Origin: Streptomyces sp. TLI_235
GTDB taxonomy: Bacteria; Actinomycetota; Actinomycetes; Streptomycetales; Streptomycetaceae
Direction of reading: 5' to 3'
Length of the DNA: 64,000 bases
NCBI GenBank assembly: GCA_002300355.1
Contig: NSGV01000002.1
Coordinates: 1,364,001 to 1,428,000 of the forward strand
In this document: in pieces, positions 1 to 8,100 of the stretch
Numbering within the stretch: position 1 is the stretch's first letter
Layout: every line of letters begins with the position of its first letter
Program-made: the position numbers and the translations under genes
The notes under the pieces: generated by a model
Databases searched by the model: none
The model's input: only the letters and a program-made list of their open reading frames with translations
What the model was told of the DNA's origin: nothing

Positions 1-973
1 CGGGGGCGGTGCAGGCGTCGGTGCCCTCGAAGACGGCCGTCCAGTCGGCGCGGGTGCGGGTGGCGAAGCGCTCGGCGATCAGGGTGCGCAGCTCGGGCCA
101 GCGGGTGACCTCGTGCTGGCCGGGGGCGTCCGGGCCGAGGCCCAGCAGCCGGGCGAACTCGGCGTAGAACTGCGGTTCCAGCGCGCCGACGGCCATGTGC
201 CCGCCGTCCGCGGTGCGGTACACGGCGTAGTAGGGGGCGCCGCCGTCGAGCAGGTTGGCGCCGCGGGTGTCGTGCCAGTGGCCGGCCGCCTTCAGGCCCC
301 AGAGCATCGCGGTGAGGTGGGCGGATCCGTCCACGATGGCCGCGTCCACGACCTGGCCGGTGCCGGTGGCGCGGGCGTGGTGGAGGGCGGCGAGCAGGCC
401 GACGACCAGGTAGAGCGAGCCGCCCGCGTAGTCGCCGAGCAGGTTGGCGGGCACTCCGGGCGGTCCGCCGGCCTCGCCGGCGACCAGGCCGAGCACGCCG
501 GCGATGGCGATGTAGCCGATGTCGTGGCCGGCCCGGTCGGCGAGCGGGCCGTCCTGGCCCCAGCCGGTCATCCGGCCGTAGACGAGGGCGGGGTTGCGGG
601 CGAGGCAGGCCTCGGGGCCGATGCCGAGGCGTTCGGCGACGCCGGGACGGTAGCCCTCGATCAGCAGGTCGGCGCGTTCGACGAGGTCGAGGACGGTGGC
701 CGGACCGTCCGGCGCCTTGAGGTCGACGACGACGGAGCGCTTGTTGCGGTTGGTGACGTCGAGGGCGGGCCCGGGGCCGAGCGGGGGCGGGCCGGGGCGG
801 TCGACGCGCACCACGTCGGCGCCGAGGTCGGCGAGCAGCATGGCGGCGAACGGGCCGGGCCCGAGGCCTGCCAGTTCGACCACGCGCACACCGGTCAGCG
901 GGCCGTGGGCGGCGGGGAGGGTCGCGGCCGTCTGGTTTGACAGTTCAGCTGTCACAGTCGCGATGATAGACAT
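1..973 (-). CDS. alpha-methylacyl-CoA racemase (CaiB/BaiF CoA-transferase family), 3' end cut by window edge
   Basis: The minus strand reads continuously from ATG at 973 to the window edge (about 324 residues seen, C-terminus missing). The N-terminal motif GPGPFAAMLLADLGADVVRV, then NRNKRSVVVDLK and GHDIGYIAIAGVLG, is the AMACR signature. The family epimerises 2-methyl-branched acyl-CoAs so they can enter beta-oxidation; the conserved His and Asp/Glu dyad regions (GHD, DAAIVDGS) are present. A GTG in the same frame at 955 is an alternative start. The true start must lie upstream of the LTGVRVVELAG block, which is near the normal N-terminus of the family. No strong ribosome-binding site is visible before either candidate. 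A 17-bp dyad overlaps the first codons. Confidence 0.88.
   Translation of the reverse strand, partial: MSIIATVTAELSNQTAATLPAAHGPLTGVRVVELAGLGPGPFAAMLLADLGADVVRVDRPGPPPLGPGPALDVTNRNKRSVVVDLKAPDGPATVLDLVERADLLIEGYRPGVAERLGIGPEACLARNPALVYGRMTGWGQDGPLADRAGHDIGYIAIAGVLGLVAGEAGGPPGVPANLLGDYAGGSLYLVVGLLAALHHARATGTGQVVDAAIVDGSAHLTAMLWGLKAAGHWHDTRGANLLDGGAPYYAVYRTADGGHMAVGALEPQFYAEFARLLGLGPDAPGQHEVTRWPELRTLIAERFATRTRADWTAVFEGTDACTAP
938..954. promoter_or_regulatory. Inverted repeat TGACAG-N5-CTGTCA at racemase 5' end
   Basis: TGACAG (938-943) and CTGTCA (949-954) form a perfect 6-bp dyad with a 5-bp spacer at the 5' end of the racemase gene. Size and symmetry resemble operators of TetR-type lipid-catabolism repressors. 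No tetR gene lies in the window, so the regulator is inferred only. Confidence 0.35.
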
Positions 974-1093
974 GTGACCCGCCGGTAACAAGGGTCCGCC
1001 CGGACCGGCCCGCCGCCGCCCCGCCACGCTTGCGGGCCTCGCCCGGCAGGCGGATTCTGGGGCTGACGACCGACGCCCGAGAAGGTGATCCGC

Positions 1094-1357
1094 ATGCGCA
1101 ACCACTGGATCGTCGATCTGAACTTCGAGGAGGACGAGAGCCGGACGAGCTGCACCGCCTCGCTCAGCGGCTTCAGCGCACCGGGTGTGCGCGGCATCGG
1201 CATCGCCCGCCGCAACCCCGACGACTCCCCCGACTCCACCATCGGCGAGGAACTCGCCGCCGCCCGCGCCTGCTCCAACCTCGCGCACCAGCTCATCGAC
1301 AAGGCCGCCAACGGGATCGAGACCCGCACCCACGAGTCCGCCCGGCTGACCTTCTGA
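1094..1357 (+). CDS. DUF1876 domain-containing protein
   Basis: Small 87-residue protein, MRNHWIVDLNFEEDESRT..., with the DUF1876 layout: a beta-rich N-terminus, then a helix of the type GEELAAARACSNLAHQLIDKA. The fold resembles double-stranded RNA-binding domains, but no function is established. ATG 1094 is preferred over GTG 1085 because AGAAGG (1080-1085) sits 8 nt upstream of it. The gene stands alone and ends in a perfect hairpin. It is divergent from the racemase, with about 120 bp between them. Confidence 0.8.
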   Translation: MRNHWIVDLNFEEDESRTSCTASLSGFSAPGVRGIGIARRNPDDSPDSTIGEELAAARACSNLAHQLIDKAANGIETRTHESARLTF

Positions 1358-1391
1358 CCCGCTCCCCGCTCTTCCGACCCGGCAGTCCCCG

Positions 1392-1421
1392 ACGGGTCCG
1401 GCGCACCCGCGCCGGACCCGT
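1392..1421 (+). terminator. Perfect 13-bp hairpin after DUF1876 gene
   Basis: ACGGGTCCGGCGC (1392-1404), loop ACCC, then the exact complement (1409-1421). There is no U-tract, as is usual for actinobacterial terminators. The last base of the stem is the first base of the following -35 box. Confidence 0.7.
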
Positions 1422-1449
1422 TGACGTGCCCGCGCCCCACCCGTAGCGT
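1421..1449 (+). promoter_or_regulatory. Housekeeping-type promoter for the xylanase
   Basis: TTGACG (1421-1426), a 17-bp spacer and TAGCGT (1444-1449) match the streptomycete principal sigma-factor consensus. The leader to the xylanase start is about 85 nt. It holds two weak dyads, CGGAGG/CCTCCG (1463-1486) and GTACC-CCC-GGTAC (1504-1516). Confidence 0.65.
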
Positions 1450-1601
1450 CTGCACCAACCCTCGGAGGCACCACCACACTCCTCCGGGTCTCTGCGTGTC
1501 GCAGTACCCCCGGTACACACCTCACGCAGAAGGGACGCCCCCGTGGCCTCCACTCCGCGCCGGCGCAGCTGGTCGCGATACTCGCCGCCCTGCTCGCCGC
1601 C

Positions 1602-2996
1602 GTGCTCCTCCCGCTGTCCTCGCTGAGCGCCCACGGCGCCGACACGCCGCTGCGCGCCCTCGCGTCGGCGGACGGCCGCCAGATCGGTGTCGCCGTCGCG
1701 GACAACCGGCTCACCGGGTCCACCGCCTACAGCTCGCTCGTGACAGGGCAGTTCAACTCCGTCACGGCCGAGAACACGATGAAGTGGGACGCCGTCGAAC
1801 CCAGCCGGGGCAACCTCGACTGGGCCGCCGCCGACCGGCTGGTCGCCACCGCCCGGGCCAACGGCCAGGTCGTCCGCGGCCACACCCTCGCCTGGCACAG
1901 CCAGGTGCCCGGCTGGATCACCAACGGCGGCTTCGGCGCAGCCCAGTTGCGCACCCTGCTGCAGCAGCACATCGCCACCGAGGCCGGCCGGTACGCCGGG
2001 CGGATCTACGCCTGGGACGTCGTCAACGAGGCCTTCAACGACGACGGCACCCGCCGCAGCAGCATCTGGCAGGACAACCTCGGCGACGGCTGGATCGCCG
2101 ACGCGCTGACCTGGGCCCACCAGGCCGACCCGGCCGCCAAGCTGTACATCAACGACTACAGCATCGAGGGCGTCAACGCGAAGAGCACCGCGCTCTACAA
2201 CCTCGTCAAGTCGCTGAAGCAGCAGGGTGTTCCGATCGACGGCGTCGGCTTCCAGGCGCACCTGGTGCTCGGCCAGGTGCCCGCCGACCTCAAGACCAAC
2301 CTGCAGCGCTTCGCCGACCTCGGTGTGGACGTCGCCGTCACCGAGCTGGACGTCCGGATGCAGACCCCGTCCAACGCCACCACCCTCGCCACCCAGGCCG
2401 AGGACTACCGCAAGGTGGTCACCGCCTGCCGGGCCGTCGCCCGCTGCGTGGGCGTGACCGTCTGGGGCCTGGACGACGCCGACTCCTGGGTGCCGGGCGT
2501 CTTCCCCGGCTACGGCGCGGCCGCCCTCTACGACGAGAACCTGCAGGCCAAGCCCGCGTTGGCGGCGGTCGCCGCGGCCTTCGGCGGCTCCACCGCCGGC
2601 CCGTCCCCGTCCACCTCGGCCTCGCCGTCCGGCTCCGCGTCCCCCGGCTCCTCGCCCAGCTCCTCCCCCGTGCCGGACGGCTGCACCGTCGCGTACCGGA
2701 TCGGCAACCAGTGGACGGGCGGCTTCACCGCCGACGTCACCGTGACCAACCAGGGCACCGCGGCGATCGGGCCGTGGCAGGTCGGCTGGCAGTCCGCCGC
2801 CGGCCAGCAGGTGACCCAGGGCTGGAGCGCGGTGTTCACCCAGTCCGGTGCCACGGTGACCGCGGCCAACCCGTCCTGGGCGGCCACCCTCGCCCCGGGC
2901 GCCTCCCACGGCTTCGGCTTCAACGGCAGCTGGGGCGCGAGCAACCCGGTGCCGACCGCCTTCACGCTGAACGGCGCGGTCTGCACCGTCGTCTGA
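1602..2996 (+). CDS. Secreted endo-1,4-beta-xylanase, GH10 plus CBM2; signal peptide interrupted by a frameshift
   Basis: Hydrolyses internal beta-1,4 bonds of xylan outside the cell. The catalytic GH10 domain starts near ADGRQIGVAVADNRL and holds the acid/base Glu in WDVVNEAFND and the nucleophile Glu in VAVTELDVRM. A Ser/Pro/Thr linker (about 2590-2680) leads to a C-terminal CBM2 cellulose/xylan-binding module with conserved Trp residues and terminal Cys. The in-frame ORF begins at GTG 1602 with a clipped signal sequence. However, a better start, GTG 1543 with AGAAGGGA 8 nt upstream, encodes the Arg-rich n-region one frame off, while codons before 1602 encode the hydrophobic core VAILAALLAAVLLPL. 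One missing base between about 1560 and 1570 would join them. Export of the protein as sequenced is therefore doubtful. Confidence 0.92.
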   Translation: MLLPLSSLSAHGADTPLRALASADGRQIGVAVADNRLTGSTAYSSLVTGQFNSVTAENTMKWDAVEPSRGNLDWAAADRLVATARANGQVVRGHTLAWHSQVPGWITNGGFGAAQLRTLLQQHIATEAGRYAGRIYAWDVVNEAFNDDGTRRSSIWQDNLGDGWIADALTWAHQADPAAKLYINDYSIEGVNAKSTALYNLVKSLKQQGVPIDGVGFQAHLVLGQVPADLKTNLQRFADLGVDVAVTELDVRMQTPSNATTLATQAEDYRKVVTACRAVARCVGVTVWGLDDADSWVPGVFPGYGAAALYDENLQAKPALAAVAAAFGGSTAGPSPSTSASPSGSASPGSSPSSSPVPDGCTVAYRIGNQWTGGFTADVTVTNQGTAAIGPWQVGWQSAAGQQVTQGWSAVFTQSGATVTAANPSWAATLAPGASHGFGFNGSWGASNPVPTAFTLNGAVCTVV

Positions 2997-3010
2997 TCCT
3001 CCGACAGGAC

Positions 3011-3048
3011 AGGTGGCCGGCTCCCCCCACAGGGGGAGTCGGCCACCT
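3011..3048 (+). terminator. Hairpin terminator after xylanase
   Basis: AGGTGGCCG...CTCCCCC pairs with GGGGGAG...CGGCCACCT across a short loop with one mismatch. It lies 15 nt after the xylanase stop. Confidence 0.75.
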
Positions 3049-3096
3049 CCTCTCCTCCGATGCGCGCCCCTGGCCGGGAGTGGCAGGGTCGGGGCC

Positions 3097-4497
3097 ATGG
3101 ACACCACCGGCCCCACCACACCCGCGGCCCGCGCGTCGACCGCAGTGACCGCTCGCCGTCGCGGCGTGCCGAGCGCACTGCTCGGGCGACGGGCCGCGCT
3201 GCGCTGGGTCCATCTGGTGCTCGGCGGCGCGCTGCTGATGCCGTTCTGGCTGCTGGCCACCGTCGTGGTCGGGGTGCTGCTGCCGGGCGAGGGACCGCGG
3301 CACTCCGTCGTCACGGACCTGCTGGCCCTGGCCGGGGCGCTCCCGGTGGCTGCGGTGACGGGGCTCGTCCCGACGGTGCGGGCGCTGGAGAGCGCCGCCG
3401 CCCGGGCACTCTGCGCGGGCGCGGCGGCCGCCGAGCTGTCCGTGACGCCCTCGCGTTCCTGGGCCGCCCGGCGGCGCACCGCCACCTGGTTCACCCTGCA
3501 CCTCTTCCTCGGCGGAGTGGCATCCGGCATGTCCCTCGCCGTCCCGCCCGCCGTGGTCGGGCTGCTGTTCATGCCGAACGGCGCCTGGCGCCGGCTCTGG
3601 TTCGGTGCGCACCCGCCGCCCGCGCCGCTCCTGGCCCTCGGCCTGCTGGTCCTCCTCCTGGGGACGAACGCGGCGGCCGGCGCCGTCCTGGCCCGCGCGG
3701 CCCGCCCGCTGCTCGGCCCCACTCCGGCCGAGCGGATCGCCGCCGCCGAGCAGCGGGCCCTCGACCTCGCCCGGCGGAACCGACTGGCCCGCGAACTGCA
3801 CGACTCCGTCGGGCATGCGCTGAGCGCCGTGGCGATCCAGGCGTCCGCGGCCGGCCGGGTGCTCCGCAGTGACCCGGAGTTCGCCGCCGAGGCGATCGCC
3901 GCGATCGAGGCCGTCGCCCGCGAGGCCGTCGGCGAACTCGACACCGTCCTCGGCCTGCTGCGCGAGGACGCGACGGCCGAGCCCGCACCGGCCGCGCCGG
4001 ACGACCCGGCCGGGGCCGCGGCCGGAAGCGCGGCCGGGGGCGAGGCCGGACACGGCCCCGGCCTGGACCGCCTGGACGCCCTGCTCCGGCAGACCGCACG
4101 GGCCGGGGCGGCGGTGGAGACCAGACTCGGCCCCGGCCTCGGCGAGCTGCCGGCCGCACTCTCCCGGGAGGTCTACCGGATCACCCAGGAGGGCCTGACC
4201 AATGTGCTGCGCCACGCCGGGCCGGTGCCCGCCAGGCTGCGCATCGTCGTCGACGACGGGGAGCTGGAACTGGACCTGACCAATCCGCCGGGGGCCGGAC
4301 GGCCGACCAGGGCGGGCGGCGGACGCGGGCTGCCCGGGATCACCGAACGGGTCACCGCGCTGGGCGGCCGCAGCAGCGCCGGGCCCGATCCGGCCGGCGG
4401 CCACTGGCGGCTCGCCGTCCGCATCCCGCTCCCCGCCGACGGCCCGGCCTCCCCGCGGCACACTGCGGCCCGCGCGGGGCAGGAGGCGGGCGCATGA
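3097..4497 (+). CDS. Sensor histidine kinase, NarL/DesK type (HisKA_3)
   Basis: A 466-residue membrane kinase. Four or so hydrophobic segments fill the first 200 residues, with little extracellular sequence between them, suggesting intramembrane sensing. The dimerisation/phosphoacceptor block RNRLARELHDSVGHALS places the phosphorylated His at about residue 235. The ATPase region has NVLRHAG and a GRGLPGITERV glycine box. ATG 3097 was chosen because upstream in-frame GTG 3013 lies inside the xylanase terminator. CAGGGT 6 nt before the ATG suggests a leaderless message. The stop overlaps the start of the response regulator (ATGA), so the two are translationally coupled. The signal sensed is unknown. 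Confidence 0.88.
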   Translation: MDTTGPTTPAARASTAVTARRRGVPSALLGRRAALRWVHLVLGGALLMPFWLLATVVVGVLLPGEGPRHSVVTDLLALAGALPVAAVTGLVPTVRALESAAARALCAGAAAAELSVTPSRSWAARRRTATWFTLHLFLGGVASGMSLAVPPAVVGLLFMPNGAWRRLWFGAHPPPAPLLALGLLVLLLGTNAAAGAVLARAARPLLGPTPAERIAAAEQRALDLARRNRLARELHDSVGHALSAVAIQASAAGRVLRSDPEFAAEAIAAIEAVAREAVGELDTVLGLLREDATAEPAPAAPDDPAGAAAGSAAGGEAGHGPGLDRLDALLRQTARAGAAVETRLGPGLGELPAALSREVYRITQEGLTNVLRHAGPVPARLRIVVDDGELELDLTNPPGAGRPTRAGGGRGLPGITERVTALGGRSSAGPDPAGGHWRLAVRIPLPADGPASPRHTAARAGQEAGA

Positions 4498-5159
4498 TCC
4501 GGATCGTGGTCGCCGACGACGAACGGCTGGTGCGGACCGGCCTGCGGGTCGTGCTGGACGCCGAACCCGACCTCACCGTGGTCGGCGAGGCCACCGACGG
4601 CGCCGCCGTCCTGCCTCTGGTCCGCGAGCTGCGACCGGACGTGGTGCTGATGGACGTCCGGATGCCCGGAACGGACGGCATCCGCGCCACCGAACTGCTC
4701 ACCGCCGAGCCCGAGCCGCCCCGGATCCTCGTGGTCACCACCTTCGAGCACGACGACCACGTGTACGCGGCGCTGCGGGCCGGCGCGGCCGGATTCCTGC
4801 TGAAGCGGGCCCGCGCGGAGGAGATGGTGCAGGCCGTCCGAACGGTCGCCGGCGGCGACTCCCTGGTGTTCCCGGCGACGGTGCGCCGGCTCGTGCCGGC
4901 CCCGGGGCAGCAGAGCACCGCCGCCGGGACGGAGCAGGCGGCGGCCCCGGGGCTGCCGCAGCGGCTGACCGGACGGGAGCGCGAGGTGCTCCGGCTGATG
5001 GCGGACGGGCTGAACAACGCGGAGATCGCCGAGCAGTTGGTGGTCAGCCCGGAGACGGTGAAGACGCACGTCGGGAGCGTTCTGGCGAAGCTCGGCGCCC
5101 GCGACCGCACCCAGGCCGTGGTGATCGCCTACCGGTCCGGATTCGTGGCCGCCGGGTGA
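4494..5159 (+). CDS. Response regulator, NarL/LuxR family
   Basis: A 221-residue partner of the preceding kinase. The receiver domain has the acidic pair VVADDE, the phosphoacceptor Asp54 in VVLMDVRMPG, the switch Thr in VVTTFEHD and Lys in FLLKRARAEEM. The C-terminal LuxR helix-turn-helix reads LTGREREVLRLMADGLNNAEIA then VKTHVGSVLAKL. It overlaps the kinase by 4 bp. Targets are not evident; the adjacent Pr6Pr gene is a possible one by position only. Confidence 0.92.
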   Translation: MIRIVVADDERLVRTGLRVVLDAEPDLTVVGEATDGAAVLPLVRELRPDVVLMDVRMPGTDGIRATELLTAEPEPPRILVVTTFEHDDHVYAALRAGAAGFLLKRARAEEMVQAVRTVAGGDSLVFPATVRRLVPAPGQQSTAAGTEQAAAPGLPQRLTGREREVLRLMADGLNNAEIAEQLVVSPETVKTHVGSVLAKLGARDRTQAVVIAYRSGFVAAG

Positions 5160-5288
5160 TCCACTGCGCTCGCGCACGCGGCTTCCACAGCAACCCTACC
5201 GGCGGGTAGAGTGCGGCGACCGGTCCGCCTTTCGACCCATCCGTCCCCGGGCAGGCCGTGTCCGCACTCCGACGAGAACTGGTGAACC

Positions 5289-5957
5289 ATGACAGTCCGG
5301 ACCAAGCCCGCCCTGTGGTGGCGGCTGGCCATCGTGCTCTCGGCCGGCCTGGGGCTGGTCCTCAGCAACAGCTCACTGGTGTACTTCACCGTCGAGAGCA
5401 ATGTCGTCGTGCTCGGCTACTTCATCTCCGCCGTGTACTGGATGATCAAGCGCGACACGGTCGACGCGCCCGCGCCCCGGCTGCGCGGCGCCGCCACGCT
5501 GTACATCGTCATCACCGGTCTGGTCTCGCACATCCTGCTCCAGCACGGCGAGAGCCCGCTGCCCGGCCTGGTCTCCGGCCCGGACCGGCTGCAGCACTGG
5601 TCGAGCTTCTTCCTGCACTACGTCACCCCGGTGCTCGTCGTGGGCGACTGGCTGTTCCTCAAGCCCCGCAACGCCTCCCGCTGGAAGGACCTCCCGCTCT
5701 GGCTGGCCTTCCCGCTCGGGTACGCGCTGATCACCGAGGCACGGGCGATCCTCTTCCCGTCCTTCCCGCTGAAGTACCCCTACTTCTTCCTCGACCCGAG
5801 CACCGACGGCTACGGGTGGGTGGCCGGCCAGATCGGCCGGCTCACCGTCGAGTTCGTCGTCCTCGCGGCCGTCGTGGTCGGCCTCGACCGGCTCGGCACC
5901 AAGCTGGTCGGCGGCCGCCGGCCCGCCGCCGAGCCCGAGGCGGCCGTGGAGGGCTGA
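5289..5957 (+). CDS. Pr6Pr family membrane protein
   Basis: A 222-residue protein with about six membrane segments. The order is typical of the Pr6Pr (FAR-17a/AIG1-like) family: an early YFTVESNVVVLGYFISA segment, then LQHWSSFFLHYVTPVLVVGDWLF with a conserved His/Asp, then PSFPLKYPYFFLD. The function is not established; related eukaryotic AIG1/ADTRP proteins are membrane threonine hydrolases. The ATG at 5289 follows a weak GAGAA site. It lies 129 bp after the response regulator and ends before a strong bidirectional hairpin. Confidence 0.82.
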   Translation: MTVRTKPALWWRLAIVLSAGLGLVLSNSSLVYFTVESNVVVLGYFISAVYWMIKRDTVDAPAPRLRGAATLYIVITGLVSHILLQHGESPLPGLVSGPDRLQHWSSFFLHYVTPVLVVGDWLFLKPRNASRWKDLPLWLAFPLGYALITEARAILFPSFPLKYPYFFLDPSTDGYGWVAGQIGRLTVEFVVLAAVVVGLDRLGTKLVGGRRPAAEPEAAVEG

Positions 5958-6002
5958 CCTCCGCACGGCCGGCGCCCTCGCGGCGCCGACCACCGAGAGC
6001 CC

Positions 6003-6042
6003 GCCGGGGAGGGCCGACCGCAGGGGGTCGGCCCTCCCCGGC
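6003..6042. terminator. Bidirectional 17-bp perfect hairpin
   Basis: GCCGGGGAGGGCCGACC (6003-6019) and its exact complement (6026-6042), loop GCAGGG. It separates the convergent Pr6Pr and ABC-F genes and probably stops both. Confidence 0.8.
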
Positions 6043-6068
6043 GCCGTTTCCGGGCCTGCCCGGCCCGC

Positions 6069-7691
6069 CTACAGCGGGTCGACGGTGCGCAGGACGCCCT
6101 CGTCCAGCTCCAGCCAGCGGGTGATGCCGAGCGACCGCAGGAACGGCACGTCGTGGCTGACCACCACCAGCGCGCCCCGGTGGCCGGCCAGCGCCTGGGT
6201 GAGCTGGCGGACACTCGCCAGGTCCAGGTTGTTGGTCGGCTCGTCCAGCAGTAGCAGCTGCGGCGGCGGCTCGGCGAGCAGCAGCGCGGCCAGCGTGGCC
6301 CGGAACCGCTCGCCGCCGGAGAGCGTGCCGGCGAGCCGGTCGGCCCGGTCCCCGCGGAACAGGAAGCGGGCCAGCCGCGCCCGGATCGCGTTCTCCCCCG
6401 CCGCGGGCGCGAACGCCCGGACGTTGCCGACCACGCTCAGCGCGTCGTCCAGCAGGTCGAGCCGCTGCGGGAGGTGCCGCATCGGCACCGGAGTCGACAC
6501 CTCCCCCGCCGCCGGGGCGAGTTCGCCCGCGATCGTGCGCAGCAGCGTGGACTTGCCCGACCCGTTGCGGCCGACCAGGGCCACCCGCTCCGGGCCGCGC
6601 AGCTCCAGGTCGATCCGCCGGGCGCCGACCGGGCCGTGGGCCGGCCGCACCCCGTCGAGCACGAGCACCGTCCGGCCGGCCGGGACGGCGGTGCGCGGCA
6701 GGTCGATCCGGATCTCGGCGTCGTCCCGGACGGCCTCCTCGGCCGCCGTCAGCCGCTCCCTGGCCTCGGCGAGCCGCTCCGCGTGCATACCGCGCACCCG
6801 GCCGGAGGTCGCCTCGGCCCTGTTCTTGAACGCCCCGGCGAGGATCTTCGGGTCGTTGCGCTGGGCGGACTTGTTCCTCCCGTACACGGCGCTGCGCTCC
6901 AGCCGGGCGCGGGCCTCGATCAGGTCGCGCTTCTGTCGCTGCACATCGGCGGCGGCGTTGCGCACCACCCGCTCCGCGGTCTCCTGCTCGGCGGCCAGCG
7001 CCCGCTCGTAGTCCGCGAAGTTGCCGCCGTACCAGGTCACCGAGCCGTCCCTGAGGTCGGCGATCTGGTCGACGTGCTGCAGCAGTTCGCGGTCGTGGCT
7101 GACGATCACCATGACGCCGCGCCAGGCGGCCACCGCCTCGTACAGCCGCCTGCGGGCGGACCGGTCGAGGTTGTTGGTGGGCTCGTCGAGCAGCAGCACG
7201 TCCGGCCGGCGCAGCAGCAGCGCCGCGAGGTGCAGCAGCACGCCCTCGCCGCCGGAGAGTTCGCCGGTGGTGCGGTCGAGGTCGAGCCGGTCGAGGCCGA
7301 GCCGGTCGAGGGTCTCCCGGGCGCGCTCCTCGACGTCCCAGTCGTCGCCGACGGCGGTGAAGTGCCGCTCGTCCGTGTCGCCTGACTCGATGGCGTGCAG
7401 GGCCTCGCGGGTCGCCCGGATGCCCAGCGCCTCGTCGACCCGCTCGTCCTGCCGCAGGGTGAGGCCCTGCGGCAGGTAGCCGAGCTCACCGCCGACCCGG
7501 ACGGTGCCGGAGGTCGGCGTCAGCTCGCCGGCGATCAGCCGGAGCAGGGTGGACTTGCCGGCGCCGTTGAGGCCGATCAGGCCCGTCCGGCCGGGGCCGA
7601 CGGCCAGATGGAAGCCGTCCAGGACGGAGGCGCCGTCGGGCCACTCGAAGGAGAGGTCCGAGCAGAGGACGGACGTGGTGGGTTGAGCCAT
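6069..7691 (-). CDS. ABC-F family ATP-binding protein (translation factor / ribosome-protection type)
   Basis: A 540-residue cytosolic protein with two fused ATPase domains and no membrane segments. Walker A motifs are GLNGAGKST and GRNGSGKST. Signatures are LSGGEGVLL and LSGGERFRA, with Walker B LLLDEPTNN in both halves. The inter-domain linker (VYGRNKSAQRNDPKILAGAFKNR region) is the part that reaches the peptidyl-tRNA in ABC-F proteins. Some actinobacterial members protect ribosomes from macrolides, lincosamides or streptogramins; the substrate here cannot be told. ATG 7691 follows AGGAGG. The frame stays open upstream, but only this start has the site and family N-terminus. A promoter about 240 nt upstream predicts a long leader. 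Confidence 0.9.
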   Translation of the reverse strand: MAQPTTSVLCSDLSFEWPDGASVLDGFHLAVGPGRTGLIGLNGAGKSTLLRLIAGELTPTSGTVRVGGELGYLPQGLTLRQDERVDEALGIRATREALHAIESGDTDERHFTAVGDDWDVEERARETLDRLGLDRLDLDRTTGELSGGEGVLLHLAALLLRRPDVLLLDEPTNNLDRSARRRLYEAVAAWRGVMVIVSHDRELLQHVDQIADLRDGSVTWYGGNFADYERALAAEQETAERVVRNAAADVQRQKRDLIEARARLERSAVYGRNKSAQRNDPKILAGAFKNRAEATSGRVRGMHAERLAEARERLTAAEEAVRDDAEIRIDLPRTAVPAGRTVLVLDGVRPAHGPVGARRIDLELRGPERVALVGRNGSGKSTLLRTIAGELAPAAGEVSTPVPMRHLPQRLDLLDDALSVVGNVRAFAPAAGENAIRARLARFLFRGDRADRLAGTLSGGERFRATLAALLLAEPPPQLLLLDEPTNNLDLASVRQLTQALAGHRGALVVVSHDVPFLRSLGITRWLELDEGVLRTVDPL

Positions 7692-7842
7692 GGATGGCCT
7701 CCTGCGGTTGCTGCGGATGTGAGAGGGAGCAACACGGGAGACACCGCGGGAGCGGCAGGGACGGCACAGGGCGGCACGGGCACCGAGGAGGGGCCGGCTC
7801 TCGTCCGAGGTCGCACGCTCGCACGCGCTCCACCGCCGACGA

Positions 7843-7863
7843 CTACGGGTCGGGCGGGAGCAT
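7843..7863 (-). CDS. Possible leader peptide MLPPDP in ABC-F 5' leader
   Basis: ATG-CTC-CCG-CCC-GAC-CCG-TAG lies within the predicted leader. The Pro-rich hexapeptide could stall ribosomes, and several ABC-F resistance genes are controlled by ribosome-stalling attenuation. The ribosome-binding site is poor, so this is tentative. Confidence 0.2.
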   Translation of the reverse strand: MLPPDP

Positions 7864-7936
7864 CGAGCGGTGTCTCGTGACCTCAGAAGAGCAAGGGCCT
7901 TCTCCAGACGTGCGGGCTGTCGTGCGAACGCCCACC

Positions 7937-7966
7937 ACGCTACGGACGGCCCCGCGAGCACGGCAA
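7937..7966 (-). promoter_or_regulatory. Candidate promoter of the ABC-F gene
   Basis: On the minus strand TTGCCG (7966-7961), an 18-bp spacer and TAGCGT (7942-7937). Transcription would begin near 7930 and leave a leader of about 235 nt before ATG 7691. Confidence 0.45.
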
Positions 7967-8100
7967 CGGATTTATTGTGGCCGGCCACATCAGGGGCGCT
8001 GGGGCACCTGTCGGTAGAACCGTCTCTGCCCCGTTCGGCGTCTCCAGGGGTGTGGGCAGGTCTGCAGATGGTGCCTGCCCGTTCCCGGACGGGGGACGTC

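Larger units (their letters stand above)
7692..8100. other. Divergent intergenic region with long ABC-F leader
   Basis: This 409-bp gap between the divergent ABC-F and DUF4232 genes holds the ABC-F promoter (7937-7966), a leader of about 235 nt and a 7-codon ORF. The plus-strand side before 8101 shows GGGGGA as a ribosome-binding site. I see no other gene. Confidence 0.6.
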
